A model generated the notes under the pieces. The model searched no databases. It was not told the DNA's origin and saw only the letters and a list, made by a program, of their open reading frames with translations. From contig CAYWYS010000012.1 of NCBI GenBank assembly GCA_964462675.1, positions 10,583-74,582 of the forward strand: a DNA stretch of 64,000 nt. The letters are read 5' to 3'. The DNA is from XN24 sp964462675 (GTDB taxonomy: Bacteria; Pseudomonadota; Gammaproteobacteria; Steroidobacterales; XN24). Positions within the stretch are counted from its first letter, which is position 1, and each line of letters starts with the position of its first letter. Position numbers and translations under genes: made by a program. Shown piece by piece: positions 17,638-25,739 of this stretch.

Positions 17638-18252
17638 TTAACGCCGCATCTTTCCGACCATGCCGAGAATGTCGTTGAGCGGATTACCGTCGCCGTCGAG
17701 ATCCAGCATGGCAGCAAGGCCGCCGGCGCTGCTTCTGCCGCTGCCCGCGGCCTGCGACGGCGCCTGCCCACCGAGCATCTGTCCGAGCATGCCGCCGAGG
17801 TCGTTGCCCTGCATGCCTGTCGCCTGCGCCGGCTGCGCGCCGGCGGCGGCACCCTGCTTGCTCATGAAGCCCGCGACCAGCATCGCGAGCATGGGCAGCA
17901 TTTTCTGGAGCACGGCCGGATCGAGCCCGGTCTGGCCGGCCGCATTCTGGGCGACCGTGCGGCTGACATCCTTGGACCCGAAGATCTGGCCGAGTACGTC
18001 GTTGCCGTGATTCACGTTGGTCGGCTTGGCGCTCAGCACTTCGTCCATCAGCCCGCCGCCACCCAGGCGCCCGAGCATACCGGCCAGTCCGGCCAGTCCC
18101 GTGGGTTGCGCCTGGGCCTGGTTCTTGAAGCCGCCCAGGATAGCCGGCAGCAGCGCTGCGGCGCCGTTCTGCGCCTGCGACTCGCTGACGCCGAGCTCGC
18201 GCGCGACCGCTTGCAGGCCCCCCATCTGGTTCAACAGGTCCGTGACTTGCAT
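17638..18252 (-). CDS. DUF937 domain protein
   Basis: 204 residues, cytoplasmic by appearance. The N-terminal VTDLLNQMGGLQAVARELGVSE is a helical segment typical of DUF937. It is followed by Gly/Met/Ala-rich helices with repeated GGMLGQMLGG-like stretches and a C-terminal LDLDGDGNPLNDI acidic loop that resembles a calcium-binding turn. Function is unknown. GAGGAAC precedes the ATG. It may be transcribed together with the DUF3141 gene downstream, 172 bases away. Confidence 0.7.
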   Translation of the reverse strand: MQVTDLLNQMGGLQAVARELGVSESQAQNGAAALLPAILGGFKNQAQAQPTGLAGLAGMLGRLGGGGLMDEVLSAKPTNVNHGNDVLGQIFGSKDVSRTVAQNAAGQTGLDPAVLQKMLPMLAMLVAGFMSKQGAAAGAQPAQATGMQGNDLGGMLGQMLGGQAPSQAAGSGRSSAGGLAAMLDLDGDGNPLNDILGMVGKMRR

Positions 18253-18328
18253 GATCTGTTCCTCTGGATTCGTTATCGACGCAGTCTAGCTCGCCGCGAT
18301 GAAAAATGCCTCGGCCCGGACCGGTCGA

Positions 18329-19085
18329 CTACGCGGACTGGACCAGCGCGTGCTGAGCAAGCGGGCGGCTCACTGCGAAGTACAGGTCCCATTCCTCGGC
18401 GACGCTTCGCAGTGCGTGCCGCCCGGCCTCCTCGAATACCAGGCCCGAGCCGGCCACGAGGTCCTTGACTGTCCTCGATACCAGTACGCCGCCCGGCCTT
18501 GACTTGGCCATGATGCGCGCCGCGGTGTGGACCGCGATGCCGCCCACTTTTTCGCCCATGAGTTCGCACTCACCGATGTGCACGCCGGCGCGGACTTCGA
18601 GGCCGAGCGTGCGCACGACGTCGCGGATGGCCAGCGCACAACGCACGCCGCGCCAGTTCCGGTCGCCGAGGCGCTCGGCGTGGGTGGTGGCGGCAACGAT
18701 GTCGGTGAACAGCTCGGTGGCCAGGACGCGGTCATGGTCGGGCGCCTCGCGGGTACCGGTAAGGAATTCCTGGATGTGGTCGATCATCGCGGCGCTGTCG
18801 CCGGCGTGAAAAAAAATGGTCTCGGCCGGGCAATTCGATCAGCGTGGCGCCGACGATGTGCTCGGCCAGGTAGCGCCCGTTGCCGACGCGCATGTACCAG
18901 TTTTCACTGCGGTGCAGCACCAACGTCGGCACGCGGATCGTGCCGATCACCGGGCGTATATCGAGGTCGTAGGTCGACGGATAGATTGCAGCAAATTCGC
19001 CGGGACTCATGGCCAGGCGCTCGAGTCGCGCGCGCCATGACTCGTGGCGGACAGTCCGTTGCGTGCCGTACAGACTGTGGCTGGA
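18329..19085 (-). pseudogene. Decayed alpha/beta-hydrolase-adenylate cyclase fusion (paralogue of 20207-21559)
   Basis: Two fragments in different frames match the intact fusion gene at 20207-21559. The upstream piece (from 19010, with homology traceable to about 19085, e.g. ARLERLAMSPG) is the last part of the hydrolase, including PTLVLHRSENW and ELPGRDHFF. The downstream piece (18787-18329) is the cyclase. They join at a run of eight A on the plus strand (18809-18816), so one inserted or lost base explains the frameshift. About 38 residues are also missing in frame near 18650, removing the GDG metal-binding loop of the cyclase. The hydrolase N-terminus is gone. It cannot make an active cyclase even if the frame were restored. 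Confidence 0.8.
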
Positions 19086-19131
19086 ACCGGGTCCATGGTC
19101 TGCCGTTCCTGCGGACTATTGGGCCGGGAGC

Positions 19132-20202
19132 TTGCAGAAATATCCTAAAGTCCTGGCGAAACTCGGTTGGCATGGCGCGATTCTCGCTGCCGTGCTCACG
19201 GCCGCGTGGCATTTCATTGACTTCCATGAGTTCGCCCGGGCCGTGACCGGCGTGCACTGGCAGTGGGTCGCGCTCGTGATGGGATTGTCGACCCTGGATC
19301 GCTTCCTGATGGCCGGCAAGTGGCTGCAGCTGCTCCGCTACGTCCGGAGCACCGCGACTTTCGGCGCCGTGCTCGGTGCGTACTACCAGGTGGCCTTTCT
19401 CGAGCGGTTCATTCCGAGCAGCCTGAGCGGCGACGCGCTGCGTGCGGTGCTGATTTCCAGGCGCTTCCACGAAACCAACGGCGTGCTGGCCACGATGGTC
19501 GTGGAGAAACTGGTGGCGATGCTTGCCGCAATCGTGCTGGCACTGTTCGGCCTGGGCCTGCTGCTCACGCAGCGCTACGGCCTGGAACAGTGGTGGCTGT
19601 TCGCGCTGGTGCCCTCGCTGCTGCTCGCGGCTGTTGCCGGCCTGGCGATCTCACTGCATCGCCCCTTGGCAAGCTGGCTCATTCACCTGCTGCCGGCGCG
19701 CGTGCGGCCAGTGCTCACCGGCATTTACGCCCACTATTCGAGCTTCCGCGACGCACCGCGGATACTCAGCCGGCATTTTCTCTTCTGCATCGTCGAGCAG
19801 GTCGTGCAGGTATTGATGTGGCTGGGCGCCGCGCTGGCCATCGGCGTCGAGACGCCCGTGATCATGCTGTTTGCCGCCTTGTCGGTCGCGCAGTGTGTCC
19901 GCAAGTTCGCCATGCTCCTCGACGGCTGGCTGCTCGGCGAGTTCTCGGTGGTGATGGTCGCGTCAATGTTCGGTGTGCCCCAGACGCAGGCGTTCACCTT
20001 CTCCATCCTCGCCCACGCATGCGTGGTCATCGCTTCGCTGCCCGGCGCGTTCCTGTTCAGCTCTTCTGCCATACGCCTGGCGGAGATCCGCTCCGCTCGA
20101 CCAACGTTCACTGCGAGCCGCGTGGCCGACCCTTACCTGATACAAACATCAGGGCTGCGACCGCGAGAAGTCTATATGCCAGCGCCTGGACCGGGCCGCT
20201 GA
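19132..20202 (+). CDS. LPG-synthase-type transmembrane protein (UPF0104 family)
   Basis: About 356 residues, nearly all hydrophobic helices, matching the lysylphosphatidylglycerol synthase transmembrane domain family. Motifs include FLERFIPSSLSGDALRA and MVVEKLVAML. Members flip or modify lipids or act as integral-membrane lipid proteins; no catalytic transfer domain is fused here, so the substrate is unknown. The start is uncertain: the frame runs back into the pseudogene to 19009, and the only plausible in-frame start near the first conserved residues is TTG 19132, whose GGGAG is rather close. Confidence 0.72.
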   Translation: MQKYPKVLAKLGWHGAILAAVLTAAWHFIDFHEFARAVTGVHWQWVALVMGLSTLDRFLMAGKWLQLLRYVRSTATFGAVLGAYYQVAFLERFIPSSLSGDALRAVLISRRFHETNGVLATMVVEKLVAMLAAIVLALFGLGLLLTQRYGLEQWWLFALVPSLLLAAVAGLAISLHRPLASWLIHLLPARVRPVLTGIYAHYSSFRDAPRILSRHFLFCIVEQVVQVLMWLGAALAIGVETPVIMLFAALSVAQCVRKFAMLLDGWLLGEFSVVMVASMFGVPQTQAFTFSILAHACVVIASLPGAFLFSSSAIRLAEIRSARPTFTASRVADPYLIQTSGLRPREVYMPAPGPGR

Positions 20203-20206
20203 CCGG

Positions 20207-21559
20207 CTAGCCTGTCGGCCGAGCCCCCCGGTTGACGAACAGCCGCCACTGCTCCGGCACACCCTTGAGCGTGCGCAGCCCGAGATCCTCGAACTGCAAG
20301 CCTGATCCCGCCACCAGATCCTTGACGGTCGATGTCACCAGCACTTGCCCGGGTTCTGCCGCCGCGGCCACGCGCGCACCCAGGTGCACGGCGATCCCGC
20401 TGTACTTATCGCCGAACACCTCGCATTCGCCGGTGTGCACGCCCACCCTCAGCGGCAAACCTATCGATTGTGCCTCGTCGGCCAGCGCGGCACCGCAACG
20501 CACGGCGCGCGCCGGACCGTCGAACGCGGCAAAGAGGCCATCGCCGGCAGTGTCCAGGAGACGCCCGCGAAAATGGCGCAACTTGTCCTCTGCCAATGCA
20601 TAGAATCTCAACAACAGCTCTTTCCACTCGTGGTCGCCCAGCTCGGCCGCGCGCCGGGTCGAATCGGCGATGTCGCAAAAGAGAATGGTCGTCAGGATTC
20701 GATCAGACTCCGGCGCAGCACGCTCGCCGGTGAGAAACTGGCGCACCTCGCCGAGCAACGCATCCACGTCCCCCAGCCACAGCAAGTGGTCGTCCCCGGG
20801 CAGCTCGACGTATTTCGCGCCCGCAATGCGCCCGGCCAGGTAACGCGCGTTCCCCACCCGTACTGGCTGGTCTCCAGCGCGATGCAGGATCAGCGTCGGG
20901 ACCCGAATGGCAGGAAGCACGTGCCGCACATCGGTCTCCGCCAGCAGCCCGAACAGCTTGCGCGCCGTGCCGGGGCTCATCGCCATGCGTTCCAGCCGGG
21001 CAAGATTGCGCATGACGGCGGCATCGGTCACCAGGCTTGGCGCAAACTGGCGGGATGGCTCGCCGGACCCCCAGGCACGCTCGAGCCCGGCCATCCAGCG
21101 CTGGTTCACCTCGGGCGGCATGCCATGCGGGTAATCGTCGGCGCGGGTGAAGCGCGCGAATGTACCGTACAGCACGAGCGCCTGCACGCGATCGGGATAG
21201 GTGGCGGCGAACATCATCGCCATCGGTCCGCCTTCCGATATACCCCAGATGACCGCGCGCTCCCAGCCGGCAGCATCGATCACCGCCCGCACGTCATCCA
21301 TGCGCTCCTCGAGCGTCGGCGGATTGGCGACCGGGTCCGACAGCCCGGTGCCGCGCCGATCGAGCACGATGACGCGCGCGAACTGCGCCAGCTTGACCCC
21401 GAACGCGGCGAATTCCCGCAGTGTCCAGATGTTTTCGACGTGCGACGCCCAACCCGGGATCAGCACGAGCCGCAGGTCGCCCGCGCCGAACTCCTGGTAA
21501 GCGATGTTGAGTTCACCGCTCTTGGCGTAGCGCGTTTCTATCCCGCTGATGTCAAGCAT
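20207..21559 (-). CDS. Alpha/beta-hydrolase fused to class III adenylate/guanylate cyclase
   Basis: 450 residues in two modules. Residues about 10-270 are an alpha/beta hydrolase with nucleophile elbow GISEGG, a LDRRGTGLSD loop and a GDDHLLW histidine region. Residues about 285-445 are a class III nucleotide cyclase domain with both metal aspartates (FCDIADST, DTAGDGLFAAF) and the GVHTGECE segment intact. Both halves look active. Such fusions exist in various bacteria, but substrate and cyclic nucleotide are not known. It has a decayed relative just downstream on the same strand, pointing to an old local duplication. Confidence 0.85.
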   Translation of the reverse strand: MLDISGIETRYAKSGELNIAYQEFGAGDLRLVLIPGWASHVENIWTLREFAAFGVKLAQFARVIVLDRRGTGLSDPVANPPTLEERMDDVRAVIDAAGWERAVIWGISEGGPMAMMFAATYPDRVQALVLYGTFARFTRADDYPHGMPPEVNQRWMAGLERAWGSGEPSRQFAPSLVTDAAVMRNLARLERMAMSPGTARKLFGLLAETDVRHVLPAIRVPTLILHRAGDQPVRVGNARYLAGRIAGAKYVELPGDDHLLWLGDVDALLGEVRQFLTGERAAPESDRILTTILFCDIADSTRRAAELGDHEWKELLLRFYALAEDKLRHFRGRLLDTAGDGLFAAFDGPARAVRCGAALADEAQSIGLPLRVGVHTGECEVFGDKYSGIAVHLGARVAAAAEPGQVLVTSTVKDLVAGSGLQFEDLGLRTLKGVPEQWRLFVNRGARPTG

Positions 21560-21641
21560 GGGCTTGATTTAAGCACACGGAGCGGCGGGCGATACGTGTG
21601 CAGGGTGGCAGCGCCTGTGCGAACGCCGCGGCGAGCCCAAG

Positions 21642-21728
<87 letters not shown>

Positions 21729-21769
21729 ACGAGGCATCGGCAGGGGAACCCTGCCCGAACGGGACGCGC

Positions 21770-21798
21770 AGGATACGGCTGGCGTGTATCCTTGTCAA
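21770..21798 (-). promoter_or_regulatory. Promoter of tRNA-Leu
   Basis: On the minus strand a perfect -35 TTGACA (21793-21798) and a -10 TATCCT (21770-21775) are separated by exactly 17 bases. The -10 lies 41 bases before the mature tRNA 5' end and is followed by a GC-rich discriminator, typical of stringently controlled stable RNA. The leader between them contains a GGCAGGG/CCCTGCC hairpin that processing enzymes would remove. Confidence 0.75.
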
Positions 21799-21851
21799 CG
21801 CGGCCGGGATGGTTCCCGCGCCGTCTCAAACCACACTTCCCAGGGGCTGAC

Positions 21852-24089
21852 ATGAAAGAATCCGGCAGACGCGGCGGCACGCAGATCCGGGCGCGCCGCG
21901 GTGCGGCCGAGGGGCCGCGCCACAGCGTCACGATACCTTCGCGCGAGGAGGTTCTCGCGGCGCTCGAGTCGGTCGGCCGGCCGCTCGAGCCGAAGGCGCT
22001 GTTCAATGCGCTGCGCATCGACGACGAGGCGGTCCGCAGCGCGCTCGGCAACCGGCTGCGCGCGATGATTCGCGACGGCCAGATCATTGCCAATCGGCGT
22101 GGGCACTACTGCCTCGTCGCACATCTCGGCCTGGTCACGGGCATCGTCAGCGGGCACCGCGACGGCTACGGCTTCGTGACGCCCGACAACGGCGGCGAGG
22201 ACGTCTACCTGCCACCGCGCGAAATGCGCGAGGTCCTGCACGGCGACAAGGTCGCGGTGCGCATTGCACGCACCGACGAGCGGGGCCGTGCCGAGGGCAA
22301 GCTGGTCGAGGTGCTGGCGCGGAATACCCGCGAGATCGTCGGCCGCTACGTGCGCGAGAGCGGCGTCGGCTTCGTGATCCCGGACAACCGCCGCTTCAGC
22401 CAGAGCGTCGCCGTGCCGCCGTCCGGCGCCAAGGGTGTCAAGCCGGGCGACATTGTCGTCGTCGAGTTGACCGAGCCGCCGAGCCGCGACACCCAGCCGA
22501 TCGGGCGGGTCATCGAGAACCTCGGTGAGGCAGGCGGGCCCGGCATCGAGACCGAGATTGCGATGCGCGCCCACAACTTGCCGTTCCGCTGGCCGGACGA
22601 GGCGCTTGCCGAGGCCGAGGCCTGGGGCGACCGGGTGCGGCCGGCCGCCAAGCGCGCGCGTGAGGACCTGCGCGAGATCCCCTTGGTCACGATCGACGGC
22701 GCGGACGCAAAGGACTTTGACGACGCCGTCTGGTGCGAGCCGGATGGCACCGGCTGGCGCCTGATCGTCGCGATCGCCGACGTCTCGGCCTACGTGCCGC
22801 CGGGCGGCGCGCTCGACGCCGAGGCGCGCGAGCGCGGCACCTCGGTGTATTTCCCGCGCAAGGTCATCCCGATGCTGCCGGAAAACCTGTCGAACGGGCT
22901 GTGCTCGCTGAACCCGGGAGTGGATCGCTTGTGCATGGTTTGCGACATGCGGATCGCCGCAGGTGGCAAGGTGCGCGAGGCACGTTTCTACGAGGGCCTG
23001 ATGCGCTCCGCCGCGCGCCTGACCTATGACGAAGTGGCGGCAATCCTGGTCGAGGGCGACCCCGAACTGCGGCGTCGCCATGCGAAGCTGTTGCCGCAGC
23101 TCGAGCACTTGCATGCCGCCTGGCGGGTGCTGGCAAAGGCCCGGGCCCGGCGCGGCGCCGTCGATTTCGATCTGCCCGAGGTCGCGATGATCTTCGACCC
23201 GAAGGGCCATGTCGCGCGCGTCGAGCCGCGCCATCGCAACGACGCCCACCGCATCATCGAGGAATGCATGATCGCGGCGAATGTCGAGGCGGCGAGTTTC
23301 CTCGAAAAGCACAAGATCCCGGCGCTGTACCGGGTGCATGCGCCGCCCGAAGAGGACCGGCTCGGGACGCTGAAGGAATTCCTGTCCGCGTTCGGCCTGT
23401 CGCTGCCGACCCGCGAGCGCCTGGAGCCGAAGCACCTGTCCGCCCTGGTACGCGAGGTGGCCGACCGGCCGGACGCGGACCTGATCGAGACTGTGATCCT
23501 CCGCTCGATGAGCGCGGCCGCCTACCAGCCCGAAAACATCGGCCACTTCGGCCTGGCGCTGGAGCGCTACGCACACTTCACCTCGCCGATCCGCCGTTAC
23601 CCCGACCTGCTCGTGCACCGCGCGATCCGCCACCTGCTGAACGGCGGGAGCCCGGGCGAGTTCGTGCACGGCAAGCAGGAAATGGAAGGGCTCGGGCGGC
23701 ATTGCTCCGCGACTGAGCGGCGCGCGGACGAGGCGACGCGCGAGGCGATGGACTGGCTGAAGTGCGAATTCATGCTGGAGCGCGTCGGCGAGGAATTCGA
23801 CGTGCTCGTCACCGGTGTCGTGGACTTCGGCCTGTTTGTCCAGATCCCGGCATTCCAGATCGACGGCCTCGTGCACATCAGTTCGCTGGGCGGCGACTAT
23901 TACAAGCGCGACCCGGTCCACCAGCGCCTGATCGGCGAGCGCACCGGGCGGGTGTTCCGCCTCAGCGACCGGCTGCGCGTCCGGTTGCTGCGCGTCAGCC
24001 TCGACGACCGCAAGATCGACTTCGAGCTGGCCGAGGAGTCGCCGCCGCCGGCCAAGGGCCGTCGTGGCCGCCGGCCGCACAGGCGGTGA
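21852..24089 (+). CDS. rnr: Ribonuclease R
   Basis: 745 residues. A winged-helix N-terminus and two cold-shock domains (GHRDGYGFVTPD is the first) precede the RNB catalytic domain with DGADAKDFDDAV metal-binding aspartates, then an S1 domain (GVVDFGLFVQIP) and a short basic tail (KGRRGRRPHRR). This 3'-5' exonuclease degrades structured RNA and takes part in rRNA and tmRNA-linked decay. ATG 21852 is preferred over 21792, whose extra 20 residues are not conserved. The last four bases overlap rlmB (GTGA). Confidence 0.95.
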   Translation: MKESGRRGGTQIRARRGAAEGPRHSVTIPSREEVLAALESVGRPLEPKALFNALRIDDEAVRSALGNRLRAMIRDGQIIANRRGHYCLVAHLGLVTGIVSGHRDGYGFVTPDNGGEDVYLPPREMREVLHGDKVAVRIARTDERGRAEGKLVEVLARNTREIVGRYVRESGVGFVIPDNRRFSQSVAVPPSGAKGVKPGDIVVVELTEPPSRDTQPIGRVIENLGEAGGPGIETEIAMRAHNLPFRWPDEALAEAEAWGDRVRPAAKRAREDLREIPLVTIDGADAKDFDDAVWCEPDGTGWRLIVAIADVSAYVPPGGALDAEARERGTSVYFPRKVIPMLPENLSNGLCSLNPGVDRLCMVCDMRIAAGGKVREARFYEGLMRSAARLTYDEVAAILVEGDPELRRRHAKLLPQLEHLHAAWRVLAKARARRGAVDFDLPEVAMIFDPKGHVARVEPRHRNDAHRIIEECMIAANVEAASFLEKHKIPALYRVHAPPEEDRLGTLKEFLSAFGLSLPTRERLEPKHLSALVREVADRPDADLIETVILRSMSAAAYQPENIGHFGLALERYAHFTSPIRRYPDLLVHRAIRHLLNGGSPGEFVHGKQEMEGLGRHCSATERRADEATREAMDWLKCEFMLERVGEEFDVLVTGVVDFGLFVQIPAFQIDGLVHISSLGGDYYKRDPVHQRLIGERTGRVFRLSDRLRVRLLRVSLDDRKIDFELAEESPPPAKGRRGRRPHRR

Positions 24090-24820
24090 GCGAACAGCAG
24101 CTCGCCTGGGGCTTGCACGCGGTGCGCGAGGCGCTGGCACGTAACCCCGAACGCGTGCTCGAGCTCTGGCATCTCGGCGGGCGGCACGACGAGCGCATGG
24201 AGGGCGTACTTGCGCTGGCGCGCGAGCACGGTATCGCCTGCCAGGCGGTGCGGCGCGACACGCTCGACGGCATGGCCGCCGGCGGCGCGCACCAGGGCGT
24301 CGTCGCGCGCCTCGCGGCAGCCGCCCCGCTCGACGAGAACGACCTCGAGGCGCTGCTGGACAGGCTGGAGGGGCCGCCGCTGTTGCTGGTGCTCGACGGC
24401 GTCCAGGACCCGCACAACGTGGGCGCCTGCCTGCGCACCGCCGACGCCGCCGGGGTCCATGCGGTCATCATCCCGCGCGACCGGGCGGCCGGCCTGACGC
24501 CGGCGGCCCGCAAGGCCGCCGCCGGGGCCGCCGAGACCGTGCCGCTGATCCGCGTCGTCAACCTTGCGCGCTGCCTCCGGAACCTGAAGTCGCGCGGCAT
24601 CTGGCTGATCGGCGCCGAGGCCGGCGCGCCGCCGGCATTCGAGGCGGACCTGGCCGGCCCGCTGGCGCTGGTGCTCGGCGGGGAGGGCGGCGGGCTGCGC
24701 CGCCTGACACGGGAGACCTGTGATCTGCTGGTCAGCCTGCCAATGAAAGGCAGCGTCGCGAGCCTGAACGTCTCGGTCGCTGCCGGGGTCCTGCTCTACC
24801 TGGCGCTCGCCAGGCGCTAA
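24086..24820 (+). CDS. rlmB: 23S rRNA (guanosine-2'-O-)-methyltransferase RlmB
   Basis: 244 residues starting at GTG 24086, which overlaps the rnr stop. The N-terminal WGLHAVREAL is the substrate-binding domain. The C-terminal SPOUT knot has NVGACLRTADAAGV, LGGEGGGLRRLTRETCD and SLNVSVAAGVLLY. It methylates G2251 of 23S rRNA. The rnr-rlmB-rpsF-rpsR order is conserved in gammaproteobacteria. Confidence 0.95.
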   Translation: MSEQQLAWGLHAVREALARNPERVLELWHLGGRHDERMEGVLALAREHGIACQAVRRDTLDGMAAGGAHQGVVARLAAAAPLDENDLEALLDRLEGPPLLLVLDGVQDPHNVGACLRTADAAGVHAVIIPRDRAAGLTPAARKAAAGAAETVPLIRVVNLARCLRNLKSRGIWLIGAEAGAPPAFEADLAGPLALVLGGEGGGLRRLTRETCDLLVSLPMKGSVASLNVSVAAGVLLYLALARR

Positions 24821-24884
24821 CTGCACCAGCAGGCGCGGTCCGCGCCAGGCGATCCGGCCGGGAATCGGCAGCTCGCGCCCGAGA

Positions 24885-24914
24885 TTGCGCCGCGGGGGCC
24901 TGATCCGTTATGCT
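24885..24914 (+). promoter_or_regulatory. rpsF: Possible promoter of the rpsF operon
   Basis: TATGCT at 24909-24914 is a fair -10, with TTGCGC (24885-24890) 18 bases upstream as a weak -35. It sits in the 185-base gap between rlmB and rpsF, the only long gap before the ribosomal genes. The start site is not otherwise supported. Confidence 0.3.
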
Positions 24915-24927
24915 GCGCGGCTTCGCA

Positions 24928-24981
24928 CGGGCATTGTGCCCGGGCGATTTCCCTGCCACACCGCCATGCCGGGCGGGTGGC
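24928..24981 (+). promoter_or_regulatory. Structured rpsF leader (possible S6:S18 autoregulatory element)
   Basis: Two hairpins precede rpsF: CGGGCA-TTG-TGCCCG (24928-24942), and a two-part stem GCCAC/GTGGC (24955-24959 with 24977-24981) enclosing CGCC/GGCG with a loop containing CCG. Many bacteria use a leader hairpin with an unpaired CCG that mimics the S6:S18 site on 16S rRNA. Position and general shape agree, but I could not compare it with the family model. Confidence 0.35.
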
Positions 24982-25005
24982 TGAACCAATCCGAAGGGAG
25001 ACAAC

Positions 25006-25452
25006 ATGCGGCACTACGAGATCGTGTTCCTGGTCCACCCGGACCAGAGCGAGCAGGTCCCCGCCATGATCGAACGCTACCGCGGGATGATCGAGGGCGA
25101 CGGGGGCAGCATCCACCGCCAGGAGGACTGGGGCCGGCGACAGCTCGCGTTCCCCATCCACAAGGTCCACAAGGCCCACTACGTCCTGCTCAATGTCGAA
25201 TGCGACAAGCCGACGCTGGACGAGCTGACCGGGGCCTTCCGCTTCAACGACGCCGTGCTGCGCCACCTGGTCATCGCCAGGGACGAGGCCGTCACCGAGG
25301 CTTCGCCGATGGCCAAGCCGGAAGAGGAGCGCGGCGAGGGCCGTTCCCGCCGTGGTCGTGACGATGATGACCTTGCTGATGATGACGATTCCGACGACGG
25401 CGACGACGATGGCGATGCCCGTCGCTCGCGCGGCAAGTCGGCTGCGGCCTGA
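25006..25452 (+). CDS. rpsF: 30S ribosomal protein S6
   Basis: 148 residues. The first about 100 are a standard S6 (MRHYEIVFLVHPDQ, EDWGRRQLAFPIHK). After them comes an unusually long charged tail in which runs of Asp (DDDDLADDDDSDDGDDDGD) alternate with Arg/Ser. Enteric S6 carries a glutamate tail extended by RimK; this one is aspartate-rich instead. It binds S18, encoded next. AAGGGAG precedes the ATG. Confidence 0.97.
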   Translation: MRHYEIVFLVHPDQSEQVPAMIERYRGMIEGDGGSIHRQEDWGRRQLAFPIHKVHKAHYVLLNVECDKPTLDELTGAFRFNDAVLRHLVIARDEAVTEASPMAKPEEERGEGRSRRGRDDDDLADDDDSDDGDDDGDARRSRGKSAAA

Positions 25453-25465
25453 GGAGGGCAAGAAC

Positions 25466-25690
25466 ATGTCGCGATTCATTCGCAGGAGAAAGTTCTGCCG
25501 CTTCACGGCAGACAAGGTCGTCGAGATCGATTACAAGGATCTCGCCACCCTCAAGGCCTACGTGACCGAGACCGGGAAAATCGTCCCGAGCCGGATCACC
25601 GGGACGCGCTCGAACTACCAGCGCCAGCTCGCGGTCGCGATCAAGCGCGCGCGGTTCCTGGCGCTGCTGCCCTATACCGACCGTCACTGA
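25466..25690 (+). CDS. rpsR: 30S ribosomal protein S18
   Basis: 74 residues from ATG 25466 (GAGGAGGG upstream): MSRFIRRRKFCRFTADK, with the SRITGTRSNYQRQLAVAIKRAR core that contacts 16S rRNA and S6. The frame is open upstream inside rpsF but not conserved. Its stop codon is embedded in an inverted repeat that could form a hairpin at the mRNA 3' border. Confidence 0.97.
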   Translation: MSRFIRRRKFCRFTADKVVEIDYKDLATLKAYVTETGKIVPSRITGTRSNYQRQLAVAIKRARFLALLPYTDRH

Positions 25691-25726
25691 CGGTCGGCGC
25701 TGCCCGGCGCCCCTCGCGCGAGGGGC
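25677..25726 (+). promoter_or_regulatory. Tandem hairpins at the rpsR 3' end
   Basis: A 21-base perfect inverted repeat with one central base (25677-25697, stem CCGACCGT/ACGGTCGG) spans the rpsR stop codon. Eleven bases later an 18-base perfect palindrome (GCCCCTCG and complement, 25709-25726) follows, just before the DUF2232 gene. There is no T-run, so not classical intrinsic terminators. They could protect the rpsF-rpsR mRNA or reduce read-through into the rplI-dnaB part. Confidence 0.45.
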
Positions 25727-25739
25727 ACGGGGTCGCCTG

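Noticed and set aside
18809..18816. Programmed frameshift at the A8 tract
   Set aside because: Even if slippage joined the frames, the cyclase lacks its GDG loop and the hydrolase its N-terminus, so a functional product is not expected.
20207..21559. Pycsar-like antiphage system based on the cyclase
   Set aside because: Pycsar needs a separate cyclic-nucleotide-responsive effector such as a membrane or TIR protein next to the cyclase. Here the partner is a fused hydrolase and the neighbours are a tRNA and an unrelated membrane protein.
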